This document shows, one piece after another, positions 7,517 through 17,037 of a stretch of 64,000 nucleotides of DNA (its first letter is position 1; each line of letters begins with the position of its first letter). Position numbers and translations under genes: made by a program. Under the pieces are notes generated by a model. That model did not search any database, was not told the origin of the DNA, and saw only the letters and a program-made list of their open reading frames with translations. Source of the DNA: Paracoccus shandongensis (GTDB lineage Bacteria > Pseudomonadota > Alphaproteobacteria > Rhodobacterales > Rhodobacteraceae); the NCBI RefSeq assembly GCF_017315735.1, contig NZ_JAFLRK010000008.1, positions 60,837 to 124,836 on the forward strand, read 5' to 3'.

Positions 7517-8509
7517 ATGCAGATAGCACTTCAGCTTGTCGGGGGCTTGATCCTGCTGATGCTGGGAGGAGAGCTGCTGGTCCGGGGGGCCGTGCAGGTG
7601 GCGACCCGGTTTGGTGTCTCGCCGCTGGTCATCGGCCTTACGCTGGTCGGTTTCGGAACCTCGACGCCCGAGCTTGTTACCTCGGTCCAGGCTGCACTCA
7701 GCGGGTCGCCCGGGATCGCCTATGGCAACATCGTCGGCTCAAACATCGCCAACATCCTGCTGATCCTCGGGATCGCCGCGATCATCACGCCGATTGCGGT
7801 GTCCTCGAATGCCCTGAAGCGGGACAGCACGATCATGGTCCTGGTCACGGTCGTCTTCGCGATCGTCGCCGCGCTTGTGCCGATGGGGCTGCTGGCCGGT
7901 CTGGTCTTTGTGGCTGCCCTTGCAGGCTACATCTTCGCAGCCTTCTGGCAGGAACGCGGCTTGGCCGCCGGCGCCCTGGACGATGCGCATGGCGCAGCCT
8001 TCGACAAGTCGCTAGCCCTGCAAGAGGCGGATCCTGCCCTCAAGGGAACAAGTGACATCGGCAGGTCCGCATTCCTCTCGATCCTGATTGCGATCGCCGG
8101 ATTGGCCCTTGTCGTGTTGGGCGGCAATCTCCTGGTCAGCGGTGCCGTCGGCCTGGCACGTTCGTTCTCGATATCGGAAACGATCATCGGCCTGACGATC
8201 GTAGCCATCGGAACCTCGATGCCCGAACTTGTGACTTCCGTCATGGCCGCATTGCGCAAGCAGACCGAGGTGGCATTCGGAAACGTCGTCGGATCGAACA
8301 TCTACAACATCCTGGGTATCGGCGGCTTCACGGCATTGATCGCGCCCACGAATGTCCCAAGCGAGATCGTCCGCTTCGACAACCTGATCATGATCGGGGC
8401 GTCGCTGGTGCTGGTGGCTTTCGCCTTCACTGGCAGGCGTATTAGCCGGAGGGAGGGGGCCGTCCTTGTCGCTGGATACGCGGCCTATGTGGCGCTGATC
8501 TGGCCGTGA
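7517..8509 (+). CDS. Ca2+/Na+ exchanger (YrbG/CaxA family)
   Basis: 330-residue inner-membrane protein with the two inverted alpha-repeats of the CaCA family. GFGTSTPELVTSV (residues ~44-56) followed by GNIVGSNIANILLILG, and AIGTSMPELVTSV (~231-243) followed by GNVVGSNIYNILGIGG. The paired acidic and polar residues form the ion-binding site. Length is typical of the YrbG group of K+-dependent-like Na+/Ca2+ exchangers. AGGGA lies upstream of the ATG. Its stop overlaps a GTG that opens a short decayed frame downstream. It stands alone; no regulator is seen. Confidence 0.9.
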   Translation: MQIALQLVGGLILLMLGGELLVRGAVQVATRFGVSPLVIGLTLVGFGTSTPELVTSVQAALSGSPGIAYGNIVGSNIANILLILGIAAIITPIAVSSNALKRDSTIMVLVTVVFAIVAALVPMGLLAGLVFVAALAGYIFAAFWQERGLAAGALDDAHGAAFDKSLALQEADPALKGTSDIGRSAFLSILIAIAGLALVVLGGNLLVSGAVGLARSFSISETIIGLTIVAIGTSMPELVTSVMAALRKQTEVAFGNVVGSNIYNILGIGGFTALIAPTNVPSEIVRFDNLIMIGASLVLVAFAFTGRRISRREGAVLVAGYAAYVALIWP

Positions 8510-9010
8510 CTGAACCGGCAGTCAATGCCCGAAGCGGCAGCGGCATAACCGAGGTGGAAAACCACTTAGAAAACGCTCGGAACCTGTTCAGACAAACCGA
8601 ACCACCTCTGTGATCGTCAGGGACGGGAAGCGCGCGGCAAGGCAGAGCCGGCGGGCGCGTCATCTGCCGGTGGCAATGAAGGCACCCGCGCAAAGGCCAG
8701 TTTCCTCAATGAGGCCCTGGATCGCGCCCTAGCAGAACGCGACCGCCGCCAATCTACGCCTCAGGACATTGCATCAAACGATGATAGCCTAAGCCAAGCC
8801 GACTTGGCTCGCAGGGCTATGGAACTGAAAAATGCAAATAGCGCGCAGAACTCCATGCTGGAAGACGGCGCGCCCTTGCATCCTTTGGACCCAGATGCTG
8901 ATCCCGGCAAAAAGAACCTGGCTGCCACAGAACGTAAAACAGCTCCCTCAGGCGCTTTGGATCACGCGGGAGAATTGCCGTCCCGTGAGCGCTCGCGAAC
9001 CAGATATTGA
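8506..9010 (+). pseudogene. unrecognised, probably frameshifted reading frame
   Basis: A GTG overlapping the stop of the exchanger opens a 35-codon frame (VTEPAVNARSGSGITEVENH...) ending at 8613. From about 8580 a different frame is open without a stop to 9010 (...GTRAKASFLNEALDRALAERDRRQ...). Both parts are hydrophilic and charged and read like one protein interrupted by a frameshift near 8600. No family recognised. An alternative is that either half is chance; confidence is low. The rest of the gap, 9011-9208, shows nothing. Confidence 0.3.
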
Positions 9011-9208
9011 CATGCGTCGCGCTGAATGAGGAGTGAAAGAACAAGGTGGCCTGCAGCAGGGCTAAGCTCCGCATTCGCCTTCCTTCAACTGAAGTGAAGG
9101 CAATCTGCTCTCGATCGTGCATACTGCATGATCGAGTGACAAGAGGTCCAAAAGCAGCATTTGTTGTGCTGCAAAGCACTTCACTAAGTCGCGTGAGGTT
9201 AGCCCTGC

Positions 9209-10120
9209 TTATACCGCAGCCCCCCAAGGTTTCAGGCAGCCGCTGATCGTGTTGGCAAAGTCGATGTAGGTCTCGGCTCGTGGTGATGATCTCCGCCATG
9301 CCATGCAAATGCTGCGTGTCGGGGCAAGGGCACGCAAGGGTATCGCCTGAACCAGCTCCTCGCGCATAACCTCGGAGCGGACATAAAGGGCTGGTAGCAA
9401 CGATATTCCCATACCCGCCGCAACCATCTGCCGCAAAGTGTCAAGAGTTGTTCCCACGAAGTCCGAGGCTTGGATAGCTCCAACCTCCTGACAAAGCTCT
9501 GCGACGTCATTGTTGGACCCATGCGAGCGTTCCATCGTTAGGATGGTTTCTCCAGCCAGATCCTCGGGCGCGATGGTCGTACACCCTGCTAACCGATGAT
9601 CCTGCGGCACGACCAGGTGGAGAGGCTCGGCCATCAGCACATAGGATATAAAGTCCTCACGGACGGGCAACTCGGGCAGCAGGATTACATCATACTGGCC
9701 ATCTGCAAGATGATCCTGCAGTTCCTTGGACCGTTCCTCGCGCACGTGAATGCGAGTTTCGGGGAAATCCCGACGCAGCATTGGCATCGCTATTGAAAGC
9801 ACATAGGCACCGACCGTGTGGACAACGCCCATGCGTAGCAGGCTCTGCATCGCATGGGGATCCTCGCGCCGGGCTATGTCGCGAATGTCGTCGATCTCAG
9901 CGGAAATGTTGCGAGCGCGGCGAGCGATCTCGGCCCCTACCGGGGTCAACAAGACGCGCGCGCGGGTCCGTTCCACCAGCTTCGTGCCTAAACGTGCTTC
10001 CAGCTCCTTCAACTGAATACTGAGTGTCGGCTGCGTCACATGGCACAGTTCCGCGGCCCGGCTGAAGCTCAAGGTATCTGCCAAGGCCAAGAGGTATCGT
10101 AGCTGCTGAAAAGTTGGCAT
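9209..10120 (-). CDS. LysR-type regulator, OxyR-like
   Basis: 303 residues. The N-terminal winged helix-turn-helix (FQQLRYLLALADTLSFSRAAELCHVTQPTLSIQLKELE, residues 4-41) is canonical LysR. The effector domain resembles OxyR: GTTLDTLRQMVAAGMGISLLPAL is the OxyR signature and AELCQEVGA matches its second cysteine region. The position expected for the peroxidatic cysteine (OxyR Cys199) reads MERSHGSNNDV, without cysteine. So direct peroxide sensing by a disulfide is unlikely. Divergent from the Mrp operon with an ATAG-N7-CTAT motif between them, so Mrp control is the natural guess. Confidence 0.85.
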   Translation of the reverse strand: MPTFQQLRYLLALADTLSFSRAAELCHVTQPTLSIQLKELEARLGTKLVERTRARVLLTPVGAEIARRARNISAEIDDIRDIARREDPHAMQSLLRMGVVHTVGAYVLSIAMPMLRRDFPETRIHVREERSKELQDHLADGQYDVILLPELPVREDFISYVLMAEPLHLVVPQDHRLAGCTTIAPEDLAGETILTMERSHGSNNDVAELCQEVGAIQASDFVGTTLDTLRQMVAAGMGISLLPALYVRSEVMREELVQAIPLRALAPTRSICMAWRRSSPRAETYIDFANTISGCLKPWGAAV

Positions 10121-10132
10121 CCCAGCTTCCTT

Positions 10133-10147
10133 ATAGATTTACACTAT
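10133..10147. promoter_or_regulatory. ATAG-N7-CTAT motif, candidate LysR/OxyR-like operator
   Basis: The 103-bp divergent spacer between the LysR gene and mrpA is AT-rich. It contains ATAG-N7-CTAT at 10133-10147, the form of an OxyR half-operator, and a weaker relative ending CTAT at 10060-like spacing (10160-10174), 12 nt away. Binding is inferred from position and motif only. Confidence 0.5.
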
Positions 10148-10223
10148 ATATCTTGTTTGATTATCAATTTCTATATCTTGCTAGGAATGATATTTAAGCC
10201 GTCAAACTTCAGAAAGGTTACCT

Positions 10224-12467
10224 ATGGCTGACAGTACGGCACCGGGCATAAGTCGGCCATTCGGTTATACTGCATCGATCCTTGCCGCCCTGATCCTTGT
10301 CGGCATTGCGCTGACAGTTCCTGCCGTGGTTGACGGCCGGCCCGTGCTGTTCGCCTTGGACTGGGCGCCCTCGCTGGGGATCTCGCTGGCCTTCATGGTG
10401 GACGGGCTGTCGCTGATCTTCGGCCTTCTGATCAGCGGGATCGGGTCGCTAATCTTTCTGTACGCCACCGGCTACATGGGTAATCACCCGCAGTTCGGGC
10501 GGTTCGTCCTGTTCCTGTTCGCCTTTATGGTGTCGATGCTGGGGCTGGTGCTGGCCCGCGACCTGATCACGCTGTTCCTGTTCTGGGAACTGACCAGCAT
10601 CACCTCGTACCTGCTGATTGGCTTCGACCACGATAATCCCCGCGCCCGTCGCAATGCCTTGCAGGCGATGCTGGTCACGGCGGGCGGGGGACTGGCGCTG
10701 CTGGCGGGCTTCATCCTGATGGGCACGGCGGCCGGCGGATACGACTTGGCTGAAATCCTGACGGGTCCAGGGCTTCAGGACAGCAGCCTGTACGGGCCGA
10801 TCCTCGTGCTGGTGCTGCTGGGGGCATTTACCAAGTCCGCGCAGTTCCCGTTCCATTTCTGGCTGCCGAACGCGATGGCGGCGCCGACCCCGGTGTCGGC
10901 CTATCTTCATTCGGCGACGATGGTGAAGGCGGGCGTCTATCTGCTGGCCCGGCTGCACCCGGCCTTGGGGGGCACCATGGCCTGGAGCGTGACGCTGGCC
11001 ACGGCCGGGGCGGTAACGGCGGTGCTGTCCTCGGTCCTGGCGATGCGGCAAAGCGATCTGAAACAGGCGCTTGCCTATACCACGCTGATGGCCCTGGGAA
11101 CGATCACGATGCTGCTGGCCGGGGCCCATTCCTATGCCCTGACGGCGGCGGTGACCTTTCTGATCGTTCATTCGCTCTACAAGGCCAGCCTGTTCATGGT
11201 CGTGGGTGCCGTCGACCACGGCACCGGCACGCGCGAGGTGGAACGGCTGGGCGGGCTGGGCCGCGCCATGCCGGTTACGGCGGCGGCGGCGGTCCTGGCC
11301 TGTTTGTCGATGGCGGGGCTGCCGCCGATGATCGGCTGGATCGGCAAGGAGCTGATCTATGCAGGCGCTGCCACCATGACGGGCGCCCCCCTGGTCATCG
11401 CCGCAGCGGTCACGGCCAATGCCCTGATGTTCGCGGTTGCGGGGATCATCGCGCTGCGCCCGTTCTTCGGCGCGCCCATCGCCACACCCCATGTCCCGCA
11501 CGAGGCGCCCTGGCAGATGCTGGCCGGGCCGACCGTCCTGGCGCTTGGCGGGCTGGTCGTCGGCGTTCTTGCGCAGCCCCTGCTGGGATCGGTGGTCGGC
11601 AGCGCCCTGACGGGAAGCCTGCTGCAGGATCGCGCCGCCGGGCTGCACCTGTGGGCCGGGTTCAACGAGGCTTTCGTGCTCAGCATCCTGACCTTCGCCA
11701 TCGGCGCCATGCTCTACACTATGCGCGACCGCTTTGCGACTCTGGTCGATCCCGTGCTCCGGAGCATGCCGTCGCTGGACGCCGGCTGGGACAGTTTCCT
11801 GGACTGGTTCCGTGACCTTGCGGCCTGGCAGACCCGGGTGCTGCAGACCGGCAGGCTGACGGGCTATATGCTGGCGGTCTTTGCCGTCACGGCCCTGGCG
11901 CTTGGCGCGACCATCCTCCACGGCAGGCCTGTCATCATGCCCGAGCTTCCGCGTTCGGCCTTCCTGTGGTTGACGGTGGGCTTTACCGCAGCCGGGGCGG
12001 TTGTTGCGCTGAACACCCATTCGCGGATCGCGGCCATTGCCGGCATCGGCACAGTCGGGATCGGGGTGGCGGTGATCTTCATCTTCGCCGGCGCGCCGGA
12101 TGTCGCCACGACCCAGCTGATGGTCGAGACGCTGTCAGCGGTCATGTTCGCCATCGCGGCCCTGCGCCTGCCGGGCCTGGTCGAACGCCGCAGCCGCCAA
12201 AGGCAGCTGGCTCATGGGGCGGTGGCCTTGGCCGTGGGTCTTTGCGTGACGGTGATGGTGCTGTCGGTCACGGCCTCGCCGCTTGACCGGACTATCACCC
12301 AATACTTCGAGGAGAACTCCTATGTCTTGGCTCACGGCCTCAACATTGTGAACGTGGTTCTGGTCGACTTCCGCGCCTTCGATACCTTTGGCGAACTGAT
12401 CGTGGTGCTGCTGGCCTCCTTCGGCGCCTATGCGGTCCTCAAGCGGAAGGGGAGGGCAGGGGCATGA
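10224..12467 (+). CDS. mrpA: Mrp Na+/H+ antiporter subunit A
   Basis: 747 residues, very hydrophobic. The N-terminal two thirds are the NuoL-like antiporter fold: [15 protein letters not shown] near residue 122 holds the conserved Glu and [18 protein letters not shown] near 228 the conserved His/Lys. The C-terminal part carries the DUF4040/MrpB-like segment ([20 protein letters not shown] near 622). MrpA works only in the heteromeric Mrp complex, exchanging Na+ or Li+ for H+. It opens a seven-gene operon in the order A-B-C-D-E-F-G, with AAAGG 7 nt before the ATG. It overlaps mrpB by 4 bp. Length is near the lower end for MrpA; no domain seems missing. Confidence 0.95.
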   Translation: MADSTAPGISRPFGYTASILAALILVGIALTVPAVVDGRPVLFALDWAPSLGISLAFMVDGLSLIFGLLISGIGSLIFLYATGYMGNHPQFGRFVLFLFAFMVSMLGLVLARDLITLFLFWELTSITSYLLIGFDHDNPRARRNALQAMLVTAGGGLALLAGFILMGTAAGGYDLAEILTGPGLQDSSLYGPILVLVLLGAFTKSAQFPFHFWLPNAMAAPTPVSAYLHSATMVKAGVYLLARLHPALGGTMAWSVTLATAGAVTAVLSSVLAMRQSDLKQALAYTTLMALGTITMLLAGAHSYALTAAVTFLIVHSLYKASLFMVVGAVDHGTGTREVERLGGLGRAMPVTAAAAVLACLSMAGLPPMIGWIGKELIYAGAATMTGAPLVIAAAVTANALMFAVAGIIALRPFFGAPIATPHVPHEAPWQMLAGPTVLALGGLVVGVLAQPLLGSVVGSALTGSLLQDRAAGLHLWAGFNEAFVLSILTFAIGAMLYTMRDRFATLVDPVLRSMPSLDAGWDSFLDWFRDLAAWQTRVLQTGRLTGYMLAVFAVTALALGATILHGRPVIMPELPRSAFLWLTVGFTAAGAVVALNTHSRIAAIAGIGTVGIGVAVIFIFAGAPDVATTQLMVETLSAVMFAIAALRLPGLVERRSRQRQLAHGAVALAVGLCVTVMVLSVTASPLDRTITQYFEENSYVLAHGLNIVNVVLVDFRAFDTFGELIVVLLASFGAYAVLKRKGRAGA

Positions 12468-12865
12468 ACTCGCTGATCCTTTCGGTCGGCGCGCGGTTCC
12501 TGACGGCGCTGTTCCTGCTGTTCTCTCTGTTCGTGCTGCTGCGCGGCCATAACAGCCCCGGCGGCGGCTTCATCGGTGGGCTGATCGGCGCGGCCGGGTT
12601 CGTCCTCTACAGCTTCGCCGCAGGGGTCGAGGCCGCGCGCCAGGCGCTGCGCGTCGATCCGCGCGCCATCGGCGTCTGGGGCATGGCGATTGCGGTGCTG
12701 TCCGGGCTGGCTTCGGCACTGGCAAGCCTGGACCCCTTCACCGGGCTTTGGCTGATCCTGGCGGATCTTGCCCTGTCCACGGTCCTGGTTTTCGACATCG
12801 GCGTCTATCTGGCCGTCTTCGGGGCGATCCTGACGCTGGTCTTCGCGCTTGAGGAGACGCTCTGA
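12464..12865 (+). CDS. mrpB: Mrp Na+/H+ antiporter subunit B
   Basis: 133 residues with four hydrophobic segments. [23 protein letters not shown] near residue 26 is the MrpB signature. Overlaps mrpA by ATGA and touches mrpC, the usual tight packing for stoichiometric complex subunits. The N-terminal domain normally found in MrpB of some lineages is carried here by the MrpA C-terminus. Expected to sit between MrpA and MrpC in the membrane complex. Confidence 0.93.
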   Translation: MNSLILSVGARFLTALFLLFSLFVLLRGHNSPGGGFIGGLIGAAGFVLYSFAAGVEAARQALRVDPRAIGVWGMAIAVLSGLASALASLDPFTGLWLILADLALSTVLVFDIGVYLAVFGAILTLVFALEETL

Positions 12866-13227
12866 TGGAAACCCTTGTCGCCTGCCTGTCGGGTTTCCTA
12901 GTCGCGACGTCCATCTGGCTGATGCTGTCGGGCAACCTGATGCGCTTCCTGTTCGGGCTGCTGCTGCTGTCGAACGGCGTGAACCTGGCGATCCTGGCGG
13001 CAGGCCGCCTGACGCCCGGCGCGCCGCCTCTGCTGGGCGCGAAGGGCGCGTTGCCGCCTGACACCATGGCCAATGCCCTGCCGCAGGCGCTGCTGCTGAC
13101 CGCCATCGTGATCGGCTTCGGCCTGTTCGCCTTTGCCCTGGCCCTGACCATCCGCGCCTATCGAACCTTTGGCCATCTCGAAGTTGATCGAATGCGCATC
13201 GCCGAACCGGCGGAGGAGCGGGAATGA
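12865..13227 (+). CDS. mrpC: Mrp Na+/H+ antiporter subunit C
   Basis: 120 residues, homologous to NuoK: three membrane segments with LLLLSNGVNLAILAAG in the second and PQALLLTAIVIGFGLFAFALAL in the third. Length and topology are typical of MrpC. Starts at the last base of mrpB and overlaps mrpD by 4 bp. Its conserved Pro-Gln-Ala-Leu motif is intact. Confidence 0.93.
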   Translation: METLVACLSGFLVATSIWLMLSGNLMRFLFGLLLLSNGVNLAILAAGRLTPGAPPLLGAKGALPPDTMANALPQALLLTAIVIGFGLFAFALALTIRAYRTFGHLEVDRMRIAEPAEERE

Positions 13228-14726
13228 GCTGGGTTCTTGCGCTGCCCATCATGATCCCGTTCGTTACGGCGGTCCTGGCCTTTCTTCTGCGCCGGTCGCG
13301 GATGGGTGACTTGGCTTCGGTCGGCGGCTCCGTGGCGTCGCTTGTTGCCGCCGTGGTGCTGATCGCCGAGGTTCTGGACCAGGGTGTCATCGCCGGCCAG
13401 ATCGGCGGCTGGCAGGCCCCCTTCGGCATCACACTGGTAGCCGATCACCTGTCGGCGGCGATGGTGCTGATCACCGCCATCATCGGCCTGTCGGTTGCCG
13501 TCTGGTCCCTGGCCGAGATTGGCCCCACATCCGCCCGGTTCGGATACCATGCCCTGTTCCAGTCGCTGCTGGGCGGCGTCACCGGCGCCTTCCTGACCGG
13601 CGATCTGTTCAACCTTTATGTCTGGTTCGAGGTTCTGCTGATCTCGTCCTTCGGGCTTCTGGTGATCGGAGGCAGGAAGTCCGCAATCGACGGGGCGGTG
13701 AAATACGTCACGCTGAACCTGATCGCGACGGTGCTGTTCCTGGCGGGCGCGGGCCTGCTTTATGGCGCGACCGGCACCCTGAACATGGCCGATCTCCGCG
13801 GTGCCGTCGCGGCCTCGCCCGACCAAGGGCTGATGACGCTGATCGCGATGATGCTGATGGTGGCCTTCGGGATGAAGGCCGCGGTCTTTCCCTTGTTCTT
13901 CTGGCTGCCCGCCTCCTATCACACGCCGCATTACGCGGTCTCGGCGGTCTTTGCGGGCCTGCTGACCAAGGTCGGGGTCTATGCCCTCCTGCGCGTCTTC
14001 ACGCTGATCTTCGTGGGCGACCTTGGCTACACGCACGAGATCCTGCTGTGGGTGTCGCTGCTGACAATGCTGACGGGCGTGCTGGGGGCAGCCGCGCAGA
14101 GCGATTTCCGCAAGATCCTGTCCTTCCACATCATCAGCCAGATCGGCTACATGGTGCTGGGCCTGGCACTGATGACGCCCCTGGCCGTAATGGGTGCAGT
14201 CTTCTATCTGCTGCACCACATCATCGTGAAGACCAACCTGTTCCTGATCGCCGGCGTGTCGCAGCGCCTGACGGGCTCGTCCGACCTTTACGCCATCGGC
14301 GGCCTTTACAGGACCGCGCCGCTGCTGGCCGCGCTGTTCATCATCCCTGCCTTCTCGCTGGCCGGTTTTCCGCCGCTCTCGGGCTTCTGGGCCAAGTTCG
14401 TGATCGTCCGGGCCTCGCTGGACCTGGGCGAATGGCTGGTGGCGGGGGTCGCGCTGCTGGTCGGGCTGCTGACCATCTTCTCGATGACCAAGATCTGGGC
14501 CGAGGCCTTCTGGAAGGCCCATCCCGACGGACGCCAGCCGGCCCTGGCCGATCTGCCCCGGTCCGCGCGGTGGCAGATGATGGTGCCGATCATCGCCCTG
14601 GCGGTCATGACCGTCGTGATTGGCGCCTTCCCCTCGGCCTTCCTGGAGTTTGCGACAAAGGGGGCTGAACAGCTTCTTGATCCCGCCGCCTATGTCGCGG
14701 CCGTTCTGGGGGAGGCACGCCGATGA
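13224..14726 (+). CDS. mrpD: Mrp Na+/H+ antiporter subunit D
   Basis: 500 residues, paralogous to MrpA and complex I NuoM/NuoN. Conserved Glu in YVWFEVLLISSFGLL near residue 133, and LLTKVGVYALLRVFTL near 247 with the conserved Lys. Fourteen or so membrane segments. FHIISQIGYMVLGLAL is the usual TM10-like motif. Together with MrpA it forms the second ion-translocating module. Overlaps both neighbours by 4 bp. Confidence 0.94.
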   Translation: MSWVLALPIMIPFVTAVLAFLLRRSRMGDLASVGGSVASLVAAVVLIAEVLDQGVIAGQIGGWQAPFGITLVADHLSAAMVLITAIIGLSVAVWSLAEIGPTSARFGYHALFQSLLGGVTGAFLTGDLFNLYVWFEVLLISSFGLLVIGGRKSAIDGAVKYVTLNLIATVLFLAGAGLLYGATGTLNMADLRGAVAASPDQGLMTLIAMMLMVAFGMKAAVFPLFFWLPASYHTPHYAVSAVFAGLLTKVGVYALLRVFTLIFVGDLGYTHEILLWVSLLTMLTGVLGAAAQSDFRKILSFHIISQIGYMVLGLALMTPLAVMGAVFYLLHHIIVKTNLFLIAGVSQRLTGSSDLYAIGGLYRTAPLLAALFIIPAFSLAGFPPLSGFWAKFVIVRASLDLGEWLVAGVALLVGLLTIFSMTKIWAEAFWKAHPDGRQPALADLPRSARWQMMVPIIALAVMTVVIGAFPSAFLEFATKGAEQLLDPAAYVAAVLGEARR

Positions 14727-15208
14727 AGCTTCTGGCCATCAATGTCCTTCTGGCCGTCGCCTGGGCGGCGCTGTGGAACGGGTTCTCGCTGGCAAATCTG
14801 CTGACAGGATTCGTTATCGGCTTCGGTGCCCTGTGGTTCGCCCGCGACCTGATCGCCCAAGGGGACGAGCGGCGCTATTTCCGGGCCCTGCCGCAGACCT
14901 TGGTCCTGATTGTCTATTTCCTCAAGGAGCTGATCAAGTCCTCGATCATGGTGGCCCGCGATTGCATCGCGCCGCGCCCGAACCTGCACCCGGCCATCGT
15001 CAAAATGCCCTTGGACGCCCATTCGGATGCCGAGATCTTCCTGCTGGCCAATCTCATCACCCTCACGCCGGGCACGCTGACGCTGGATGTGGCGCCGGAC
15101 CGCAGCTTCCTTCTTGTCCATTCGATCTATGCCACCGACGAAGCCGCCCTGGTCGCCGATCTGAAGTCGGGGATGGAGCGTCGCATCGGAAAGGTCTTCC
15201 GCCCATGA
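14723..15208 (+). CDS. mrpE: Mrp Na+/H+ antiporter subunit E
   Basis: 161 residues. Two or three N-terminal membrane segments, then a cytoplasmic domain with NLITLTPGTLTLDV, the MrpE signature. YFLKELIKSSIMVARD is the usual amphipathic linker. Overlaps mrpD and mrpF by 4 bp each. Needed for assembly of the full complex in studied Mrp systems. Confidence 0.93.
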   Translation: MKLLAINVLLAVAWAALWNGFSLANLLTGFVIGFGALWFARDLIAQGDERRYFRALPQTLVLIVYFLKELIKSSIMVARDCIAPRPNLHPAIVKMPLDAHSDAEIFLLANLITLTPGTLTLDVAPDRSFLLVHSIYATDEAALVADLKSGMERRIGKVFRP

Positions 15209-15501
15209 CACCCACCGCCTTCATGCAGACGAGCGTCACCCTGGCCCTGATCATGGTCGGACTGGCGATCTTTATCGGCTTTATCCGGCTGGCCCGCGGA
15301 CCCAGCCTGGCCGACAGGGTCGTGGCCCTGGATATGATGACTACCGCCGTCATCGTCGTGTGCGGCCTTTATGCGGTGCGCACCGAGGCCGAGGCCTTTC
15401 TGGACATCGCGGTCGCGCTTGCCCTTGTCAGCTTCCTGTCGGTGGTGGCCCTGGCCCGCTACGCCGAACGGCTTGGCCGCAGGAACGACCGCGATGACTG
15501 A
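15205..15501 (+). CDS. mrpF: Mrp Na+/H+ antiporter subunit F
   Basis: 98 residues from ATG 15205, which overlaps the mrpE stop; a longer frame begins further upstream inside mrpE but has no support. Three membrane segments; the family motif RGPSLADRVVALDMMTT is at residues ~31-47, with the conserved Asp residues of MrpF. Overlaps mrpG by 8 bp. Confidence 0.93.
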   Translation: MTPTAFMQTSVTLALIMVGLAIFIGFIRLARGPSLADRVVALDMMTTAVIVVCGLYAVRTEAEAFLDIAVALALVSFLSVVALARYAERLGRRNDRDD

Positions 15502-15823
15502 GATCCTCACCGGCATTCTTGCGCTTCTGGGCGGTGGCTTTGCCCTTGTCGCGGCCATTGGGATCCTGCGCTTTCCCGACGCCCTGACCCGGATGCACGC
15601 CTCCTCGAAGGTTGGCAGCCTGGCAGGCTCGCTGGCTCTTCTGGCGGCGGCCGTCGATATCGGCGGCGTCAGCGCGGCCAGCCGGGCGCTGATCGCGATC
15701 CTGTTCTTGCTAATGACGGCGCCGATCGGCGCGCATCTTCTCGGCCGCGCTGCAGCCTGGCGGGCGGGGCAGAAGCCCGACCTGCTGATCCGCCCGTCCG
15801 ACCGAGGAAAGCCGGGGCCATGA
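15494..15823 (+). CDS. mrpG: Mrp Na+/H+ antiporter subunit G
   Basis: 109 residues from ATG 15494. GILRFPDALTRMHASSKVGS near residue 24 is the MrpG signature and the C-terminal third contains the TAPIGAHLLGRAA motif. Three membrane segments and a basic tail. It completes the set A-G; the gene after it overlaps by 4 bp, suggesting that a stress protein is made along with the antiporter. Confidence 0.93.
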   Translation: MTEILTGILALLGGGFALVAAIGILRFPDALTRMHASSKVGSLAGSLALLAAAVDIGGVSAASRALIAILFLLMTAPIGAHLLGRAAAWRAGQKPDLLIRPSDRGKPGP

Positions 15824-16680
15824 AGCGGATCGCCCTTGTCCTACCCGAGATTTTCGAAGGAGGCGCCATGTTGGGGATCCTGGAAAGGCTTGCACGCCGA
15901 CAGCCGTTGCAAGTTCAGCTGTGTTCCCAAGAACAGCAGCTGTCGGCTAGCCAGTCGCAGCTGCTTGGATGGCTACAAGAGATGAATGCGGAGACCTCAC
16001 TGCATTTGGCCGTTACCATGGACTGCCTGGAAGCAATGAAGCCCGATCTGGTCATTGTCGCGTCTGAAACACCTAATGCAGCCCGCCCGGAATCGTGGAA
16101 ACTAGTTCAAGACTTGTCCCGGCGATCGCCTTTGCCGGTCTGGATCATGAATGCGCACACCGGTCCCCCATGCAGGGTGACCGCCCTGATCGATCCCGAC
16201 AGGGAAAGCCGCTTAGATCCCTGTTTGGCCGACGAAGTGTTGCGCCTGTCATTCAAGCTCGCACACGCGTTGAATATTCCAATGAATATCATCAACGTCT
16301 GGTATCTCCATGAGGAAGGACTTCTCCGATCTTGGAGGATCAGGATGCCCGAGCAGGAGGTGGCTGCGAGACGGCGAAGGGCAGCCTGGATCGCTCAAGC
16401 AGACCTTGCCAGAGTGCTGTCGACGCTTCCGCCCGAACTTACATGGAACGAGATCCACTGTGTGCAGGGGCCGGTGATCGACAGCCTTGACAGCATCCTG
16501 CCCTCGGACACGCTTATTGTCACTGGGTCCGAGGGCCGTGATGGCTGGACCGCAAGGCTTCAGCCGAACTTGGCTGAGACTCTATGCCGCCGGACTATGG
16601 CGGAGATCGTCATTATCAAAAGGCCTAACTCCCAAACAAAGTCCTCTTGGGACGGAACAACTCTGCAGGCTCCAATCTGA
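15820..16680 (+). CDS. universal stress protein, tandem-domain (UspE-like)
   Basis: 286 residues, matching the size of tandem Usp proteins. The first half contains KPDLVIVASETPN and PLPVWIMNA, as in the end of a Usp domain; the second ends with DTLIVTGSEGRDGW ... MAEIVIIKRP, again the Usp pattern of strand, glycine-rich turn and strand. The classic ATP-binding G-2x-G-9x-G(S/T) motif is not clear in either half, so nucleotide binding is doubtful, as in other UspE-like proteins. ATG overlaps the mrpG stop (ATGA), so it is translationally coupled to the Mrp operon. Family assignment is moderate to good. Confidence 0.7.
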   Translation: MKRIALVLPEIFEGGAMLGILERLARRQPLQVQLCSQEQQLSASQSQLLGWLQEMNAETSLHLAVTMDCLEAMKPDLVIVASETPNAARPESWKLVQDLSRRSPLPVWIMNAHTGPPCRVTALIDPDRESRLDPCLADEVLRLSFKLAHALNIPMNIINVWYLHEEGLLRSWRIRMPEQEVAARRRRAAWIAQADLARVLSTLPPELTWNEIHCVQGPVIDSLDSILPSDTLIVTGSEGRDGWTARLQPNLAETLCRRTMAEIVIIKRPNSQTKSSWDGTTLQAPI

Positions 16681-16733
16681 ATGCACCAGTCCTGTGGGGC
16701 GGGGTTCGCCATGGTGCCTCCCCCGGTGCAGCC

Positions 16734-16937
16734 CTACATATGATAATTGGGATTACCGCCGTCGATGAGCACGACCAGGGCCAGCACCAGCACCAGCGGC
16801 AAGACAACCGGCAAGACCATCAGCACCAGGAGGAGATCAAGCGGCCGCTTGAGCGAACTGCGGTAAAATCCATGACGCGGGGCAACGGTGGAGACATAGG
16901 CCGGGCCATCAGCCAGAAGCTGCTGCTGAACAAACAT
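16734..16937 (-). pseudogene. truncated sugar transferase (exopolysaccharide type)
   Basis: 67 residues matching only the start of bacterial sugar transferases that prime exopolysaccharide synthesis: FYRSSLKRPLDLLLVL followed by a long hydrophobic helix and VVLIDGGNP. The next conserved part of the catalytic domain (normally reading on as QxRxG...KLRTM) is absent; a stop follows YHM, and the other frames carry only vague similarity. Intact proteins are about 200 residues or longer, so this is a broken end of a gene. Confidence 0.65.
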
Positions 16938-17037
16938 GACAAACTACTCTTTACAAACAAGGACTTTAACATCGTGGCCTGGGCCGCGATGACCTTCCGA
17001 AGTCAAACTGACCTCAGTGCGGGCTCAACTCGTGACG

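Noticed and set aside
10449..12020. 523-codon open frame on the minus strand
   Set aside because: Antisense of mrpA with repeated Gln/Arg/His runs and no recognisable motif; the plus-strand frame is a clear antiporter subunit.
13158..14522. 454-codon open frame on the minus strand
   Set aside because: Antisense shadow of mrpD with the same Gln/Asp/Arg-rich composition.
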